This document shows positions 17,257-25,663 of a stretch of 64,000 nt of DNA, in pieces (the stretch's first letter is position 1; every line of letters begins with the position of its first letter). Origin of the DNA: JAENVU01 sp038250905 (GTDB lineage Bacteria; Actinomycetota; Acidimicrobiia; IMCC26256; JAENVU01); contig JBBSBV010000014.1 in assembly GCA_038250905.1 (NCBI GenBank), positions 1-64,000 on the forward strand. The letters are read 5' to 3'. The translations under genes and the position numbers were made by a program. The notes under the pieces were generated by a model. It made no database searches. It worked only from the letters and a program-made list of their open reading frames with translations, and was not told the DNA's origin.

Positions 17257-19176
17257 ATGTTTCAGAGCGTTCTCGTCGTGGTCGTCACCATGACGGGACT
17301 CGTCGGCGCGAGCAGCGCGGGTGCCTGGCCCGGCGACCCGGACGGTTCCTACAGCGCCTGTGGGGTGAAGGCGATCGACGCGCTCGCCGACATGCCGAGC
17401 GCGGTGCGGGCGATGGCGGCGACCGCGGACGGCAAGGTTCTGGGTGCGGGATACGCCGGCAATCGGGGACTCGTGCTGCGCTTCCGTGCCGGGAGTCCCG
17501 ACGCCACCTTCGGGAACGGCGGGAAGGTGATGCCCTCCTACACCGGCACCGCGCGGTTCTACGCCGTGGCCGTGACCCCTTCGGGCGGTGCGGTGGCCGC
17601 GGGTCGGCGGACGACCGGCGCGGCGGCTGACACGGCCATCGTGCGACTCCGGGCCAACGGAACGCCGGATCCGACCTTCAGTGGTGACGGCCGCTTGAAC
17701 CTCGACGTCGGCGGCACCGATGACGCCCGTGCCGTCGCGGTGTTCGACGACAACAGCATGGTCGTGGCCGGCAATGCGAGCAGTGGCGGCTACGTGGAAC
17801 GCCTGACGCCGAACGGGACGCCTGACTCGGCCTTCGACGGCGACGGCCGGCGAACCGCGCTCCCCCTGAGGGTGCGCGCGGTCGCGACCCGGGCCGACGG
17901 TTCGGTCTACGTCGGTGGTTCGACCGCGGCGGACCCGGCCGACTGGCGGATCATCCGGCTCGCGGCGGACGGGAGTGTCGACACCGGATTCGGCGGGGCG
18001 AACGGTCTCACGGTGGATCTCGGTGGTCATGACGTCGTGACTGCGCTCGCGATGACTCCGGACGGGAAGTTGATCGTCGCCGGGTTCGGCAAGGGTGCGA
18101 GCGGCCACGGTCAGACGGTGGTCCGCCGGTACAACGCCGACGGCACGCGGGATACCGCGTTCGCCTCGTACCGCGATGCCTTCGGGGTCAACGACGTCCC
18201 GGCCGGACTCACGCGCCGCGCGGACGGCAGTGTCGTCGTCGCGGTGAACTCCAAGGTCGGGTCGGACAACGACATCGTCCTCGTCCGCCTCGGCGACGAC
18301 GGCACGCCGGACGATGGCTTCGGGGTCGGTGGCGTGTCGATCTCCGACGCCGGTCGGCGGAGCACGGTCGCCGGGGTCGTGGTCCCGACCGACGGTCGGC
18401 CGTTCGCGCTCGGGTCGGTGCGGCGCGGTACGCGCGACGTCGTGGGCGCGTTCCGGTTCCAGGACGACGCCTCCACCCTCGGGGTGCCGACGCGTGGTGT
18501 GGTCCTCGACGGGTTCGGCGGTCTCCACGGGTGGAGCGCCGGGTGCAATTCCCAGCCTTCAGGGTTCGTCGGCGCCCCGTACTGGAGTGGCCAGGACCTG
18601 ACGCGCGGCGTGGCGATCCTGCCGGGGAGCGCCGGTGTGGTCGTCGACGCCTACGGCGGGTTGCACGGGTTCACGTTCGCGGACGGCCCGGCCGCTCCGC
18701 CGAAGTTCACCGGGGGCCCTTACTGGCTCGGGTGGGACATCGCGCGCGGGGTCGCCGTGGTCCCGGAGGGGACCGGTGGGTTCGTACTGGACGGCTTCGG
18801 CGGTCTCCACCCGTTCTCGGTCGGCGGCGCGCCCGCACCGGCGGTCCCGGCCGGGGTGGTCTCCTTCGGCGGTCTCGACCTGGCCCGAGGGATCGCCCTC
18901 ATGCCGGACCGCGGTGGGTACGTGGTCGACGCCACCGGAGGGATCCATCCGTTCGGTGGTGCTCCCGCCGTCACCCCGGGTGGGCCGAGTTGGCCGGGCC
19001 AGGACGTGGCCCGCGGCATCGCCCTCGCGGCCGATGGCAACGGCGGTTGGATCCTCGACAAGTTCGGCGGGCTCCACCCGTTCGGCACCGCCGGTGACGA
19101 CCCGCCGGCCGCCGCGGTCGGCGGCGCCTACTGGCCCGGGTTCGCCATTGCACGAGGGGTCGGCGCGCTCCCGTAG
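17257..19176 (+). CDS. Secreted delta-60 repeat protein with C-terminal GGLHPFG repeats
   Basis: The 639-residue protein has an N-terminal hydrophobic export signal ending SSAGA. About residues 60-400 contain six delta-60 (DUF5122) repeats, each centred on N/D-G-T-P-D-x-x-F followed by G-x-G, a beta-propeller-type arrangement. From about 415 to the end, five repeats of about 47 residues read as VLDGFGGLHPF... then YWPGWDIARGVA. I associate this second type with actinobacterial exported proteins of unknown function. No catalytic motif is seen, so a structural or binding role on the surface is the best guess. The ATG at 17257 lies 25 bases after AAGGAGG, which is too far; the in-frame bases between encode Arg-rich residues, so the true start may lie upstream at a non-standard codon. 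Confidence 0.75.
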   Translation: MFQSVLVVVVTMTGLVGASSAGAWPGDPDGSYSACGVKAIDALADMPSAVRAMAATADGKVLGAGYAGNRGLVLRFRAGSPDATFGNGGKVMPSYTGTARFYAVAVTPSGGAVAAGRRTTGAAADTAIVRLRANGTPDPTFSGDGRLNLDVGGTDDARAVAVFDDNSMVVAGNASSGGYVERLTPNGTPDSAFDGDGRRTALPLRVRAVATRADGSVYVGGSTAADPADWRIIRLAADGSVDTGFGGANGLTVDLGGHDVVTALAMTPDGKLIVAGFGKGASGHGQTVVRRYNADGTRDTAFASYRDAFGVNDVPAGLTRRADGSVVVAVNSKVGSDNDIVLVRLGDDGTPDDGFGVGGVSISDAGRRSTVAGVVVPTDGRPFALGSVRRGTRDVVGAFRFQDDASTLGVPTRGVVLDGFGGLHGWSAGCNSQPSGFVGAPYWSGQDLTRGVAILPGSAGVVVDAYGGLHGFTFADGPAAPPKFTGGPYWLGWDIARGVAVVPEGTGGFVLDGFGGLHPFSVGGAPAPAVPAGVVSFGGLDLARGIALMPDRGGYVVDATGGIHPFGGAPAVTPGGPSWPGQDVARGIALAADGNGGWILDKFGGLHPFGTAGDDPPAAAVGGAYWPGFAIARGVGALP

Positions 19177-19185
19177 TTTGCGGAC

Positions 19186-20688
19186 GTGGCCAACGTCCTC
19201 TTCATCACGGTCGACCAATGGCGGGGCGAATGCCTCGGCGCGGCCGGGCACCCGATCGTGCAGACGCCGAACCTCGATCGCCTCGCGGCCGAGGGCGTCC
19301 TGTTCCGTCGCCACTACGCGCAAGCCGCGCCCTGCGGACCGTCGCGTGCGTCGATCCACACGGGCCAGTACCTGATGAACCACCGGTCCGCGTTGAACGG
19401 CACGCCGCTCGACGCGCGGTTCACCAACGTCGCACTCGAGGTACGCGCCGCGGGGTACGACCCGGTGCTCTTCGGTTACACGGACGCGTCTCCGGACCCT
19501 CGCCAACTCGCGCCCGACGACCCGCGCCTGCGCAGTTACGAAGGGGTCCTGCCGGGCTACCGCGCGGTCGTGGACCTGCCCGAGCACGCGCGGGCCTGGG
19601 GCGCGTGGCTCCGCGAGCAGGGTTACGACGTTCCCGAAGACGTCACCGCCATGTACCGGCCCGTTTCCGACGCGCCCGGCGCGCCGGTTGCGTTCCACGC
19701 CGAGCACACCGAGGCCGCGTTCCTCACCGGTGAGATGCTCGCCTACCTCGACGAGCACGGTGACGAGCCGTGGTTCGCCCACGTGGCTTACATCCGGCCC
19801 CACCCACCGTTCGTCGCGCCGGAGCCCTACGCATCTATGTACGACCCGGCCGTGATGCCGGCTCCGATCCGCGCCGAGACCTACGAGGCGGAGGGTGCCG
19901 TGCATCCACTGCTCGCCGGCGCGGTCGCGATCCCCGGGATCCGGCTGGGTGACGATCTCGCCGAGGTGGCACAGACCCGTGCCACCTACTTCGGGATGAT
20001 GACCGAGGTCGACGCGCAGGTCGGACGCCTCCTCGACGGCATCCGGGCGCGCGGTGCGTGGGACGACACGCTGGTCATCCTCACTTCGGACCACGGTGAG
20101 CAACTCGGCGACCACTGGCTGACGGAGAAACTCGGGTGGTTCGACCAGAGCTACCACATCCCGTTCATCGTGCATGACCCGCGCGCGCCCGCCGCGTTCG
20201 GCAGCGTGATCGACGATCGGTTCACCGAGAACGTCGACATCATGCCGACGATCCTCGACTGGTTGGATCTGCCGGTCCCGGTCCAGTGCAACGGGACATC
20301 GGTGTTGCCGCTCGTGCGCGGCGAGACTCCGACGCAGTGGCGCGACGCCGCGTTCTGGGAATGGGACTTCCGTGATCCGATCGGTGGATTCGCGGAGTCG
20401 GCCCTCGGACTGACGATGGATCAATGCGCGTTGTCGTGTCTGCGCGACGAGCACGGGAAGTACGTGCACTTCACCGGTCTCGCCCCGCTCTTCTACGACC
20501 TCGACGACGACCCCGAGGAGTTGGTCGATCGCGCCGCCGACCCGGCCTACGCGGCGACCGTCCTCGGGTACGCCCAGCGCATGCTGTCGCGGCGGATGGA
20601 GTACGCCGATCAGACGCTCACCGGCCAGATCGTCACCGCCGCGGGCCTGCTCGACGGCCGCGCGGCCCGGTCACCTTCCCGCGCCTGA
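19186..20688 (+). CDS. Sulfatase-superfamily hydrolase (phosphonate monoester hydrolase-like)
   Basis: The 500-residue cytoplasmic-looking enzyme has the alkaline phosphatase fold. The N-terminus FITVDQWRGE supplies the first metal aspartate, and CGPSRAS (about 50-56) is the C-x-P-x-R motif whose cysteine is converted to formylglycine. TGQYLMNHRS and GYTDASPDPR resemble the Rhizobium/Burkholderia phosphonate monoester hydrolases more than true sulfatases. LTSDHGEQLGDHW carries the second Asp-His metal pair. It would cleave phosphonate or phosphate monoesters or diesters, or sulfate esters; the substrate is open. There is no signal peptide. GTG at 19186 is 9 bases after the previous stop, so it is probably in the same operon. 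A formylglycine-generating enzyme is not in the window. Confidence 0.85.
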   Translation: MANVLFITVDQWRGECLGAAGHPIVQTPNLDRLAAEGVLFRRHYAQAAPCGPSRASIHTGQYLMNHRSALNGTPLDARFTNVALEVRAAGYDPVLFGYTDASPDPRQLAPDDPRLRSYEGVLPGYRAVVDLPEHARAWGAWLREQGYDVPEDVTAMYRPVSDAPGAPVAFHAEHTEAAFLTGEMLAYLDEHGDEPWFAHVAYIRPHPPFVAPEPYASMYDPAVMPAPIRAETYEAEGAVHPLLAGAVAIPGIRLGDDLAEVAQTRATYFGMMTEVDAQVGRLLDGIRARGAWDDTLVILTSDHGEQLGDHWLTEKLGWFDQSYHIPFIVHDPRAPAAFGSVIDDRFTENVDIMPTILDWLDLPVPVQCNGTSVLPLVRGETPTQWRDAAFWEWDFRDPIGGFAESALGLTMDQCALSCLRDEHGKYVHFTGLAPLFYDLDDDPEELVDRAADPAYAATVLGYAQRMLSRRMEYADQTLTGQIVTAAGLLDGRAARSPSRA

Positions 20689-20715
20689 ACCGTGTCAAAC
20701 CGCCCAAATCCGATC

Positions 20716-20735
20716 CTTGTGAAGCGTGTCACAAG
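20716..20735. promoter_or_regulatory. Perfect Crp-type palindrome upstream of the rpf-like genes
   Basis: CTTGTGA-AGCGTG-TCACAAG contains TGTGA-N6-TCACA at 20718-20733, the classic Crp/cAMP-receptor operator, with 7-base perfect arms. It lies 243 bases before the start at 20976. Crp is known to control rpfA in mycobacteria and Streptomyces, which supports an operator. The alternative is a weak terminator for the sulfatase gene ending 27 bases earlier, as ATTT follows the repeat. Confidence 0.55.
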
Positions 20736-20975
20736 ATTTCCCCGTGACGCGTTCCCGGCCCACTCCCAGGGGTCCGACCGCGCTCGGGGCGCTCCGCCTA
20801 GCTGGTAGATCCTGGAAGAAAACTGGGCCACGGTCGCACCCCGGCGGTAGATTGAGAGTCCCGAAAGCCCCGCCCCATCCTTTGTGCGGCTTTCGCCCCC
20901 TCCCATCCCATCCCTGCGTCGACGCGCGCGCGTTTGGGTCCCGAGGGGGGTTTGGCGGAGTGAAAGGAGTACCTC
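20736..20975 (+). other. Long leader region of the rpf-like operon
   Basis: This is the rest of the 287-base gap before the first muralytic enzyme. It contains a hairpin, CGAAAGCC/GGCTTTCG (20862-20895, 18-base loop), a TAGAT sequence at 20806-20810 that could be a -10 element, and the ribosome site AAAGGAG right before the ATG. I looked for the c-di-AMP (ydaO) riboswitch often found at such genes and did not recognise its conserved core. Confidence 0.4.
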
Positions 20976-21572
20976 ATGAACGGTCGCGCCCTTGCGATCG
21001 CCTCAGGGCTGCTCGTCACCGCGACGAGCACCGCGCTGGTGGGTTCCGCGACTGCGGCAGCCACCGGTGGAACCGATCCCGCCCGTCCGGCGGGTGGCCA
21101 ACGCCACCTCGCCCAACGCCACCTCGCCCAACCGAACCGGACGACACCGTCCGGAGCCCGATCCGGCGTGGACCCCGCCCTCGTGGCCCACAACGACACG
21201 GTGGCCCGTGCCCGGTTCACCGCCGCGGTCAACACCCTCAACGCGCAGGTGATGATCGACGCGGCGGCGGCTGCTCAGCGCGCACGCGCGAGGACGCGAC
21301 CGCGCACGTCGTCCGGGTACTCCGGCGACGTCCTCGAATGCATCAAGCACCGCGAGAGCCGCGGGCAGTACGACGTCGTGAACTCGTCGTCCGGCGCGGC
21401 CGGCGCGTACCAGTTCATGCCCGGCACGTGGGACAACACCGCGCGCTCCGCCGGCCGCACCGATCTCGTCGGCGTGAATCCGGCGAATGCGAGTCCGGCC
21501 GATCAGGACGCGATGGCACATCAGCTCATGAACACGCAGGGACTCGGACCGTGGGGTGGCAGCTGTGGGTGA
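20976..21572 (+). CDS. Secreted lysozyme-like (transglycosylase) protein, Rpf-type
   Basis: The 198-residue protein has a Sec signal peptide (cleavage near ATAAA), a low-complexity linker with an HLAQ duplication (about 45-52), a helical stretch, and a C-terminal lysozyme-like domain (about 115-198). The latter has CIKHRESRGQYDVVN with the expected catalytic Glu, then GAYQFMPGTWDN and QGLGPWGGSC; two cysteines could form a disulfide. It would cut peptidoglycan outside the cell during growth or resuscitation. AAAGGAG precedes the ATG at good spacing. The next gene, a true Rpf, overlaps its stop, so both are made together. Confidence 0.85.
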   Translation: MNGRALAIASGLLVTATSTALVGSATAAATGGTDPARPAGGQRHLAQRHLAQPNRTTPSGARSGVDPALVAHNDTVARARFTAAVNTLNAQVMIDAAAAAQRARARTRPRTSSGYSGDVLECIKHRESRGQYDVVNSSSGAAGAYQFMPGTWDNTARSAGRTDLVGVNPANASPADQDAMAHQLMNTQGLGPWGGSCG

Positions 21573-22104
21573 CCAACAGAAATCGAAGCGCAAACCTCGT
21601 CACCGGTCGCTCTTCACCGGTGTCGGACTCGCGGTGACGAGCATCGCGGTTGCGGGCGGTGTGTTCATGCTCGATCCCACCGCCGGTGGCGCGTCGAGTC
21701 ACCGACGCGCCGCGACCGCGCCGGAAGCGGCCCACGTACCGATCGAGGCAGCACTTGTCTCGCGTGCGCGCGCCGAGGCCGAGCAGAAGGTCGTTCTCGC
21801 GATGGTGGCGCAACAGCAACAGCAACTCGCGGCGTTCTACGCCGCAGCTGCCGCGCAGTTGAAGCAGAAGACGAGTGTGAACTGGGACGGCATCGCGCAG
21901 TGCGAGACCGCGGGCAACTGGCACATGCAAGGCAGCTCGTTCTCCGGTGGGCTCGGGTTCTACAACGGCACCTGGAGCGGATTCGGCGGCCGTGAGTTCG
22001 CGCCGAACGCGGGTCAGGCGACCCGCGAGCAGCAGATCGTCGTCGCGGAGCGGGTCTATGCCCGGTTCGGACTCTCCGGTTGGGGCTGCCGCGCGTACGG
22101 ATAG
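21565..22104 (+). CDS. Resuscitation-promoting factor (Rpf domain)
   Basis: The 179-residue protein has a basic N-terminus and one hydrophobic segment (about 18-35; signal or anchor), a glutamine-rich coiled stretch with QQQQQ, and a C-terminal Rpf domain of about 70 residues. It shows NWDGIAQCETAGNW with the conserved catalytic Glu, GGLGFYNGTWSGFGG, and a closing LSGWGC. Rpf proteins are muralytic enzymes that wake dormant actinobacterial cells. GTG 21565 was chosen (GGGG 8 bases upstream); GTG 21556 is possible. Its start lies inside the end of the preceding gene, and its own 3' end overlaps the UbiB-like gene by 47 bases. Confidence 0.88.
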   Translation: MGDQQKSKRKPRHRSLFTGVGLAVTSIAVAGGVFMLDPTAGGASSHRRAATAPEAAHVPIEAALVSRARAEAEQKVVLAMVAQQQQQLAAFYAAAAAQLKQKTSVNWDGIAQCETAGNWHMQGSSFSGGLGFYNGTWSGFGGREFAPNAGQATREQQIVVAERVYARFGLSGWGCRAYG

Positions 22105-23710
22105 TTCCACCCGCCGCAGCTACGGTCCGACGATCAACGATTCACCTCCCGATCTCGCGCTCGGTGCGTTCAGCGACACGCCGCCCTGGATCGTCGACTT
22201 CGACGATCTGCCGTGGCGGCGCGGGCTCGCCGGTGTCCGTGCCCGTACCCGGGCCGGCCTCGGCCGGCTGACCACGCCACCCCGATTTCCCCCCGTCCGA
22301 CGGGGGTTTCGCGTGGTCGCGTCGGTGGGGTGGGCGCTCGGGGTCTGGTACGTCAAGGAGCGGGGGACACCCCAGTCGCGAGCGGGTATCTCCGCTCGCC
22401 TGCGCCGCAGTTTCGAAGGCCTCGGCTCCACGTACATCAAGCTCGGCCAGATCGTCTCGGGCGGCGACGGGCTGTTTCCCGAGGAACTCGTCGGAGAGTT
22501 CAAGAAGCTGCGCGATCAGGTCCCCGCCGAGTCGTTCGCCGCGGTGCGGACGATCGTGGAGACCGATCTCGGCCGGCCGCTCGAAGCCGTCTTCTCCAGT
22601 TTCTCGCCGACGCCCCTCGCCGCGGCATCGATCGCGCAGGTGCACGCCGCGACGTTGGTGACCGGTGAGTCGGTCGTGGTCAAGGTGCAACGTCCGCTCG
22701 TCGCGCAGCGCGTCCGCGAAGACCTCCGCGCGCTCGCGTGGCTCGGCCCGCGCATGGTCGGTCGGATCCCGGTCGCGGCACTCGCCAATCCGCCGGCGCT
22801 GGTCGAACTGTTCGCGGAGACGATCGTCGAGGAACTCGACTTCCGGCTCGAGGCCGAGAACATGCTCGACGTTGCCGTCGCGCTGTCGAAGATCGGTATC
22901 CGCGAGACGATCGTGCCCCGCCCGCATCCGCGCCTCGTCACGCGTCGCGTGTTGGTGATGGAGCGGCTCGCCGGCTTCGGCTTCGACGACGCAGAGGGCA
23001 TGCACGCGGCGGGCATCGACACCAGCGCGTTGTTGCGTGCCGCCTTGATCTCGTTCCTCGAAGGCGCGCTCGTCTACGGCGTGTTCCACGGCGACCTGCA
23101 CGGTGGCAACGCGTTCGTGATGCCCGACGGTCGTACCGCGTTGCTCGACTTCGGCATCACCGGTCGGCTCGACGAACGCAAGCGGCTCGCGTTCCTCCGA
23201 CTCCTCGTGCTCGGGAGCGCCGGTGACGTACGCGGCCAGTTGGCCGCGCTGCGCGACCTCGGCGCGTTCCCGGCGGACACCGATCTCGATGCGGTGGTCG
23301 CCGACCTCGGTCTCGACCAGCCGGTCAAGGACCCGACCTTGATGAGCGCGGACGAGTTGGTGGGGGAGTTGCGCGAGCTGACCAAGAAACTGCTCGAGTA
23401 CGGAGCCCGGGCGCCCAAGGAACTGATGCTCTTCGTGAAGAACATGATGTTCCTCGATGGCGCGACCGCGACGCTTGCACCCGACCTCGACATCCTCGGT
23501 GAGATCGCCCACGTCTACCTGTACTTCCAGGCGCAGTACGGCGACCAGATCGCGATCGACCTCGGCCTCGACGCGACCCCCGATCTCGACCTGGTCTCGG
23601 TGAAGGCCAGCCTCGGTGTCGGCGACGAGTGGGGCGACTCCCTCACCTACGCCCAGGTCCGCGAACGCCGCGAACTCATCCGCAAACGCATGCAGGACCG
23701 TAGGAAGTAG
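22058..23710 (+). CDS. ABC1/UbiB-family atypical kinase
   Basis: The 550-residue protein carries the UbiB fold. The KxGQ motif is YIKLGQIVSGG, the alanine-rich nucleotide loop LAAASIAQVH, the kinase lysine VVKVQRP, then EELDFRLEAENM, the catalytic loop HGDLHGGN (HADPHPGN in most relatives) and the metal site LLDFGITG. Family members are ATPases or kinases linked to isoprenoid quinone or lipid metabolism, often membrane-associated; the quinone link cannot be tested here. The only in-frame start before the conserved region is ATG 22058, with GGAG 8 bases upstream, which gives a 47-base overlap with the rpf gene. A GTG near 22312 would remove the conserved N-terminal part. Confidence 0.85.
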   Translation: MPGSDSPVGAAARTDSSTRRSYGPTINDSPPDLALGAFSDTPPWIVDFDDLPWRRGLAGVRARTRAGLGRLTTPPRFPPVRRGFRVVASVGWALGVWYVKERGTPQSRAGISARLRRSFEGLGSTYIKLGQIVSGGDGLFPEELVGEFKKLRDQVPAESFAAVRTIVETDLGRPLEAVFSSFSPTPLAAASIAQVHAATLVTGESVVVKVQRPLVAQRVREDLRALAWLGPRMVGRIPVAALANPPALVELFAETIVEELDFRLEAENMLDVAVALSKIGIRETIVPRPHPRLVTRRVLVMERLAGFGFDDAEGMHAAGIDTSALLRAALISFLEGALVYGVFHGDLHGGNAFVMPDGRTALLDFGITGRLDERKRLAFLRLLVLGSAGDVRGQLAALRDLGAFPADTDLDAVVADLGLDQPVKDPTLMSADELVGELRELTKKLLEYGARAPKELMLFVKNMMFLDGATATLAPDLDILGEIAHVYLYFQAQYGDQIAIDLGLDATPDLDLVSVKASLGVGDEWGDSLTYAQVRERRELIRKRMQDRRK

Positions 23711-23894
23711 CGGATCGCGACACCCATGCGTTCGGCACTGTCATCCGCCCCCACCCCGAGCATTTGTCGCCTCAGCAAGCCCTGGACCCGTTCAGTCGAC
23801 AAACCTTCGAGGAATTGAGCAGTCGCACCGCGAGGCAGCGAGACCTACGTGCGGCTGACACTCAGGAGGTCGAGCGAACGAGCCATGATGGTGC

Positions 23895-24734
23895 GTGCCC
23901 GAACTTCCGGAGATGCAGGCGCTGGGCGAGCGGATCTTCGAGTTCGTGGGTGGCGCGGCCTTCACGCGGATCGATCCGTTGGGGTTCGCGGCACTGAAGA
24001 CGGTGGTGCCGCCGCCCGACGCGCTGTTGGGATCGCACCTGACCGCGGTGACCCGCCGGGCGAAGTACCTGCGATTCGTGACCGACGGCGACGCGGCCTT
24101 GGTACTGCACCTCTCCCAGGCCGGCCGGCTCGACGTCGAGACCCCCCCGAAACGTACGAAGCCGAAGGGTGCGGCGCTGCGCATGCACTTCGACGGCGAC
24201 CGCGCGCTGCTCGTCCGCGAGTTCGGACACGAACGCAAGGTGGCCTGGTGGGTCCTGGCGGCTGACGACGAAGGGCCGGTGGCCGGGCTGGGGCCCGAGC
24301 CGGATTCGGACGAGTTCGAGACGCTGCTGCTGACGAGTTCCGACAAGCGCCGCATCCACACGATGCTCCGGGACCAGCGCACCGTCGCCGGCATCGGGCG
24401 CGGCTACGCCAACGACGCACTGCACCGAGCCCACGTGTCGCCGTACGCGACGCTCCAGAAGCTGTCCCCCGACGCGCGGCGGCGGTTGGTGGATGCCATC
24501 CGGGTCACCATGACCGAGGCACTGGCCAGCGAGCGGCAGCGCCAGGGTGGCCTTTCCGAGTCGAAGCTCGGCGACCGCTTCCGGGTGCACAACCGTCATG
24601 GCCTGCCGTGTCCCGAATGCGAGACGCCGCTGCGGCGGGTGTCGTTCGAGAGTCACGAGATCACCTACTGCCCGACGTGTCAGACCGACGGCAAGATCCT
24701 TGCGGACCGCCGGATGTCGCGCCTCGTCAAGTAG
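23895..24734 (+). CDS. Formamidopyrimidine-DNA glycosylase / Nei-like protein
   Basis: The 279-residue protein starts PELPE after the initiator, giving the catalytic proline and glutamate of the Fpg/Nei family. It has the central H2TH region (GIGRGYANDALHRAHVSP) and a C-terminal zinc finger of four cysteines (CPECETP then CPTCQTDGKILADRRMS). The enzyme removes oxidised bases and nicks DNA at the resulting abasic site. PEMQ in place of PEVE, and an unusual insertion rich in Lys/Pro around residues 85-95, set it apart from standard MutM, so a Nei-like specificity is possible. GTG 23895 places Pro at position 2, as the mechanism needs. Confidence 0.88.
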   Translation: MPELPEMQALGERIFEFVGGAAFTRIDPLGFAALKTVVPPPDALLGSHLTAVTRRAKYLRFVTDGDAALVLHLSQAGRLDVETPPKRTKPKGAALRMHFDGDRALLVREFGHERKVAWWVLAADDEGPVAGLGPEPDSDEFETLLLTSSDKRRIHTMLRDQRTVAGIGRGYANDALHRAHVSPYATLQKLSPDARRRLVDAIRVTMTEALASERQRQGGLSESKLGDRFRVHNRHGLPCPECETPLRRVSFESHEITYCPTCQTDGKILADRRMSRLVK

Positions 24735-24775
24735 CGACGCCCGGTCGGGCCGGTGCTTCTCGTAGTGTGCACGGC

Positions 24776-25663
24776 GTGATCCTGAGTGCGTTCGGAACGA
24801 CGCTGGCCTCCATCCCGAGTCCCAACGACGGAGTGATCAACGTCGGGCCGGTACCGCTCCACATGTACGGCCTGATGATCGCGCTGGGCGTGGTGGTCGC
24901 GGCCCGCGTGGGGCGCGTGCGCTACGTGAAGCGGGGCGGCGACGGCGACGCGTTCGATTCGGTGGCCTTCTGGGCCGTCGTCGGTGGCGTGATCGGCGCC
25001 CGGCTGTACCACATCATCACCGACTACCAACTCTTCGAGGGCCACCCCGAGCGCATGATCCAGATCTGGCGCGGGGGCCTCGGGATCTGGGGCGGCGTGG
25101 TCGTCGGCGCGTTGGCGGTCTACGTGGTGGCGCGGCGCCGGCACATGAAGTTCGGCGTGCTCGCCGACTGCATCGTCCCGGGCCTCGCGTTCGCGCAGGG
25201 CATCGGCCGGTGGGGCAACTACTTCAACCAGGAACTGTTCGGCGGGCCGAGCACCCTGCCGTGGGCAGTCGAGATCGACCGTGCGCACCGGCCGAGCGGA
25301 TACAGCCAGTACGCGACGTTCCAGCCGACGTTCCTCTACGAGTCGCTGTGGTGCATCGCGCTGGGATTCGCACTCATCGCGATCGACCGGAAGTTCAAGC
25401 TCCGGCGCGGCCAACTGTTCGCGCTCTACGCCGCCGGCTACACCGCGTTCCGGTTCGTGATGGAGGAGATGCGCATCGATCCCGCGCACACCATCGGTCC
25501 GCTGCGGGTGAACGCGTGGGTGAGCATCTTCGTGTTCGTCTCGTCGATCGTCCTGTTCGTGGTGCTGGGTCGCGTCGGCTCGCAAGACACGAGTGCGGCG
25601 CCGACCGGAGGCGTGTCAGCGGGGGAGTCGGAACTCGACGACAGTCCCCCGATCGAGGTCTGA
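24776..25663 (+). CDS. lgt: Prolipoprotein diacylglyceryl transferase
   Basis: The 295-residue polytopic membrane enzyme moves diacylglycerol from phosphatidylglycerol onto the lipobox cysteine of prolipoproteins, such as the solute-binding protein at 15776-17077. Family landmarks are seen: GVIGARLYHII, RGGLGIWGGVVVG, the signature GRWGNYFNQELFGGPS, PTFLYESLWC and FRFVMEEMR. About seven membrane segments, normal length. GTG 24776 starts close to the first conserved strand; GTG 24767 is an equally legal alternative. The last 48 bases overlap the convergent histidine kinase gene. Confidence 0.95.
   Translation: MILSAFGTTLASIPSPNDGVINVGPVPLHMYGLMIALGVVVAARVGRVRYVKRGGDGDAFDSVAFWAVVGGVIGARLYHIITDYQLFEGHPERMIQIWRGGLGIWGGVVVGALAVYVVARRRHMKFGVLADCIVPGLAFAQGIGRWGNYFNQELFGGPSTLPWAVEIDRAHRPSGYSQYATFQPTFLYESLWCIALGFALIAIDRKFKLRRGQLFALYAAGYTAFRFVMEEMRIDPAHTIGPLRVNAWVSIFVFVSSIVLFVVLGRVGSQDTSAAPTGGVSAGESELDDSPPIEV

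Noticed and set aside
20736..20975. c-di-AMP (ydaO) riboswitch upstream of the rpf-like genes
   Set aside because: Expected from the gene type, but the conserved core segments could not be found.
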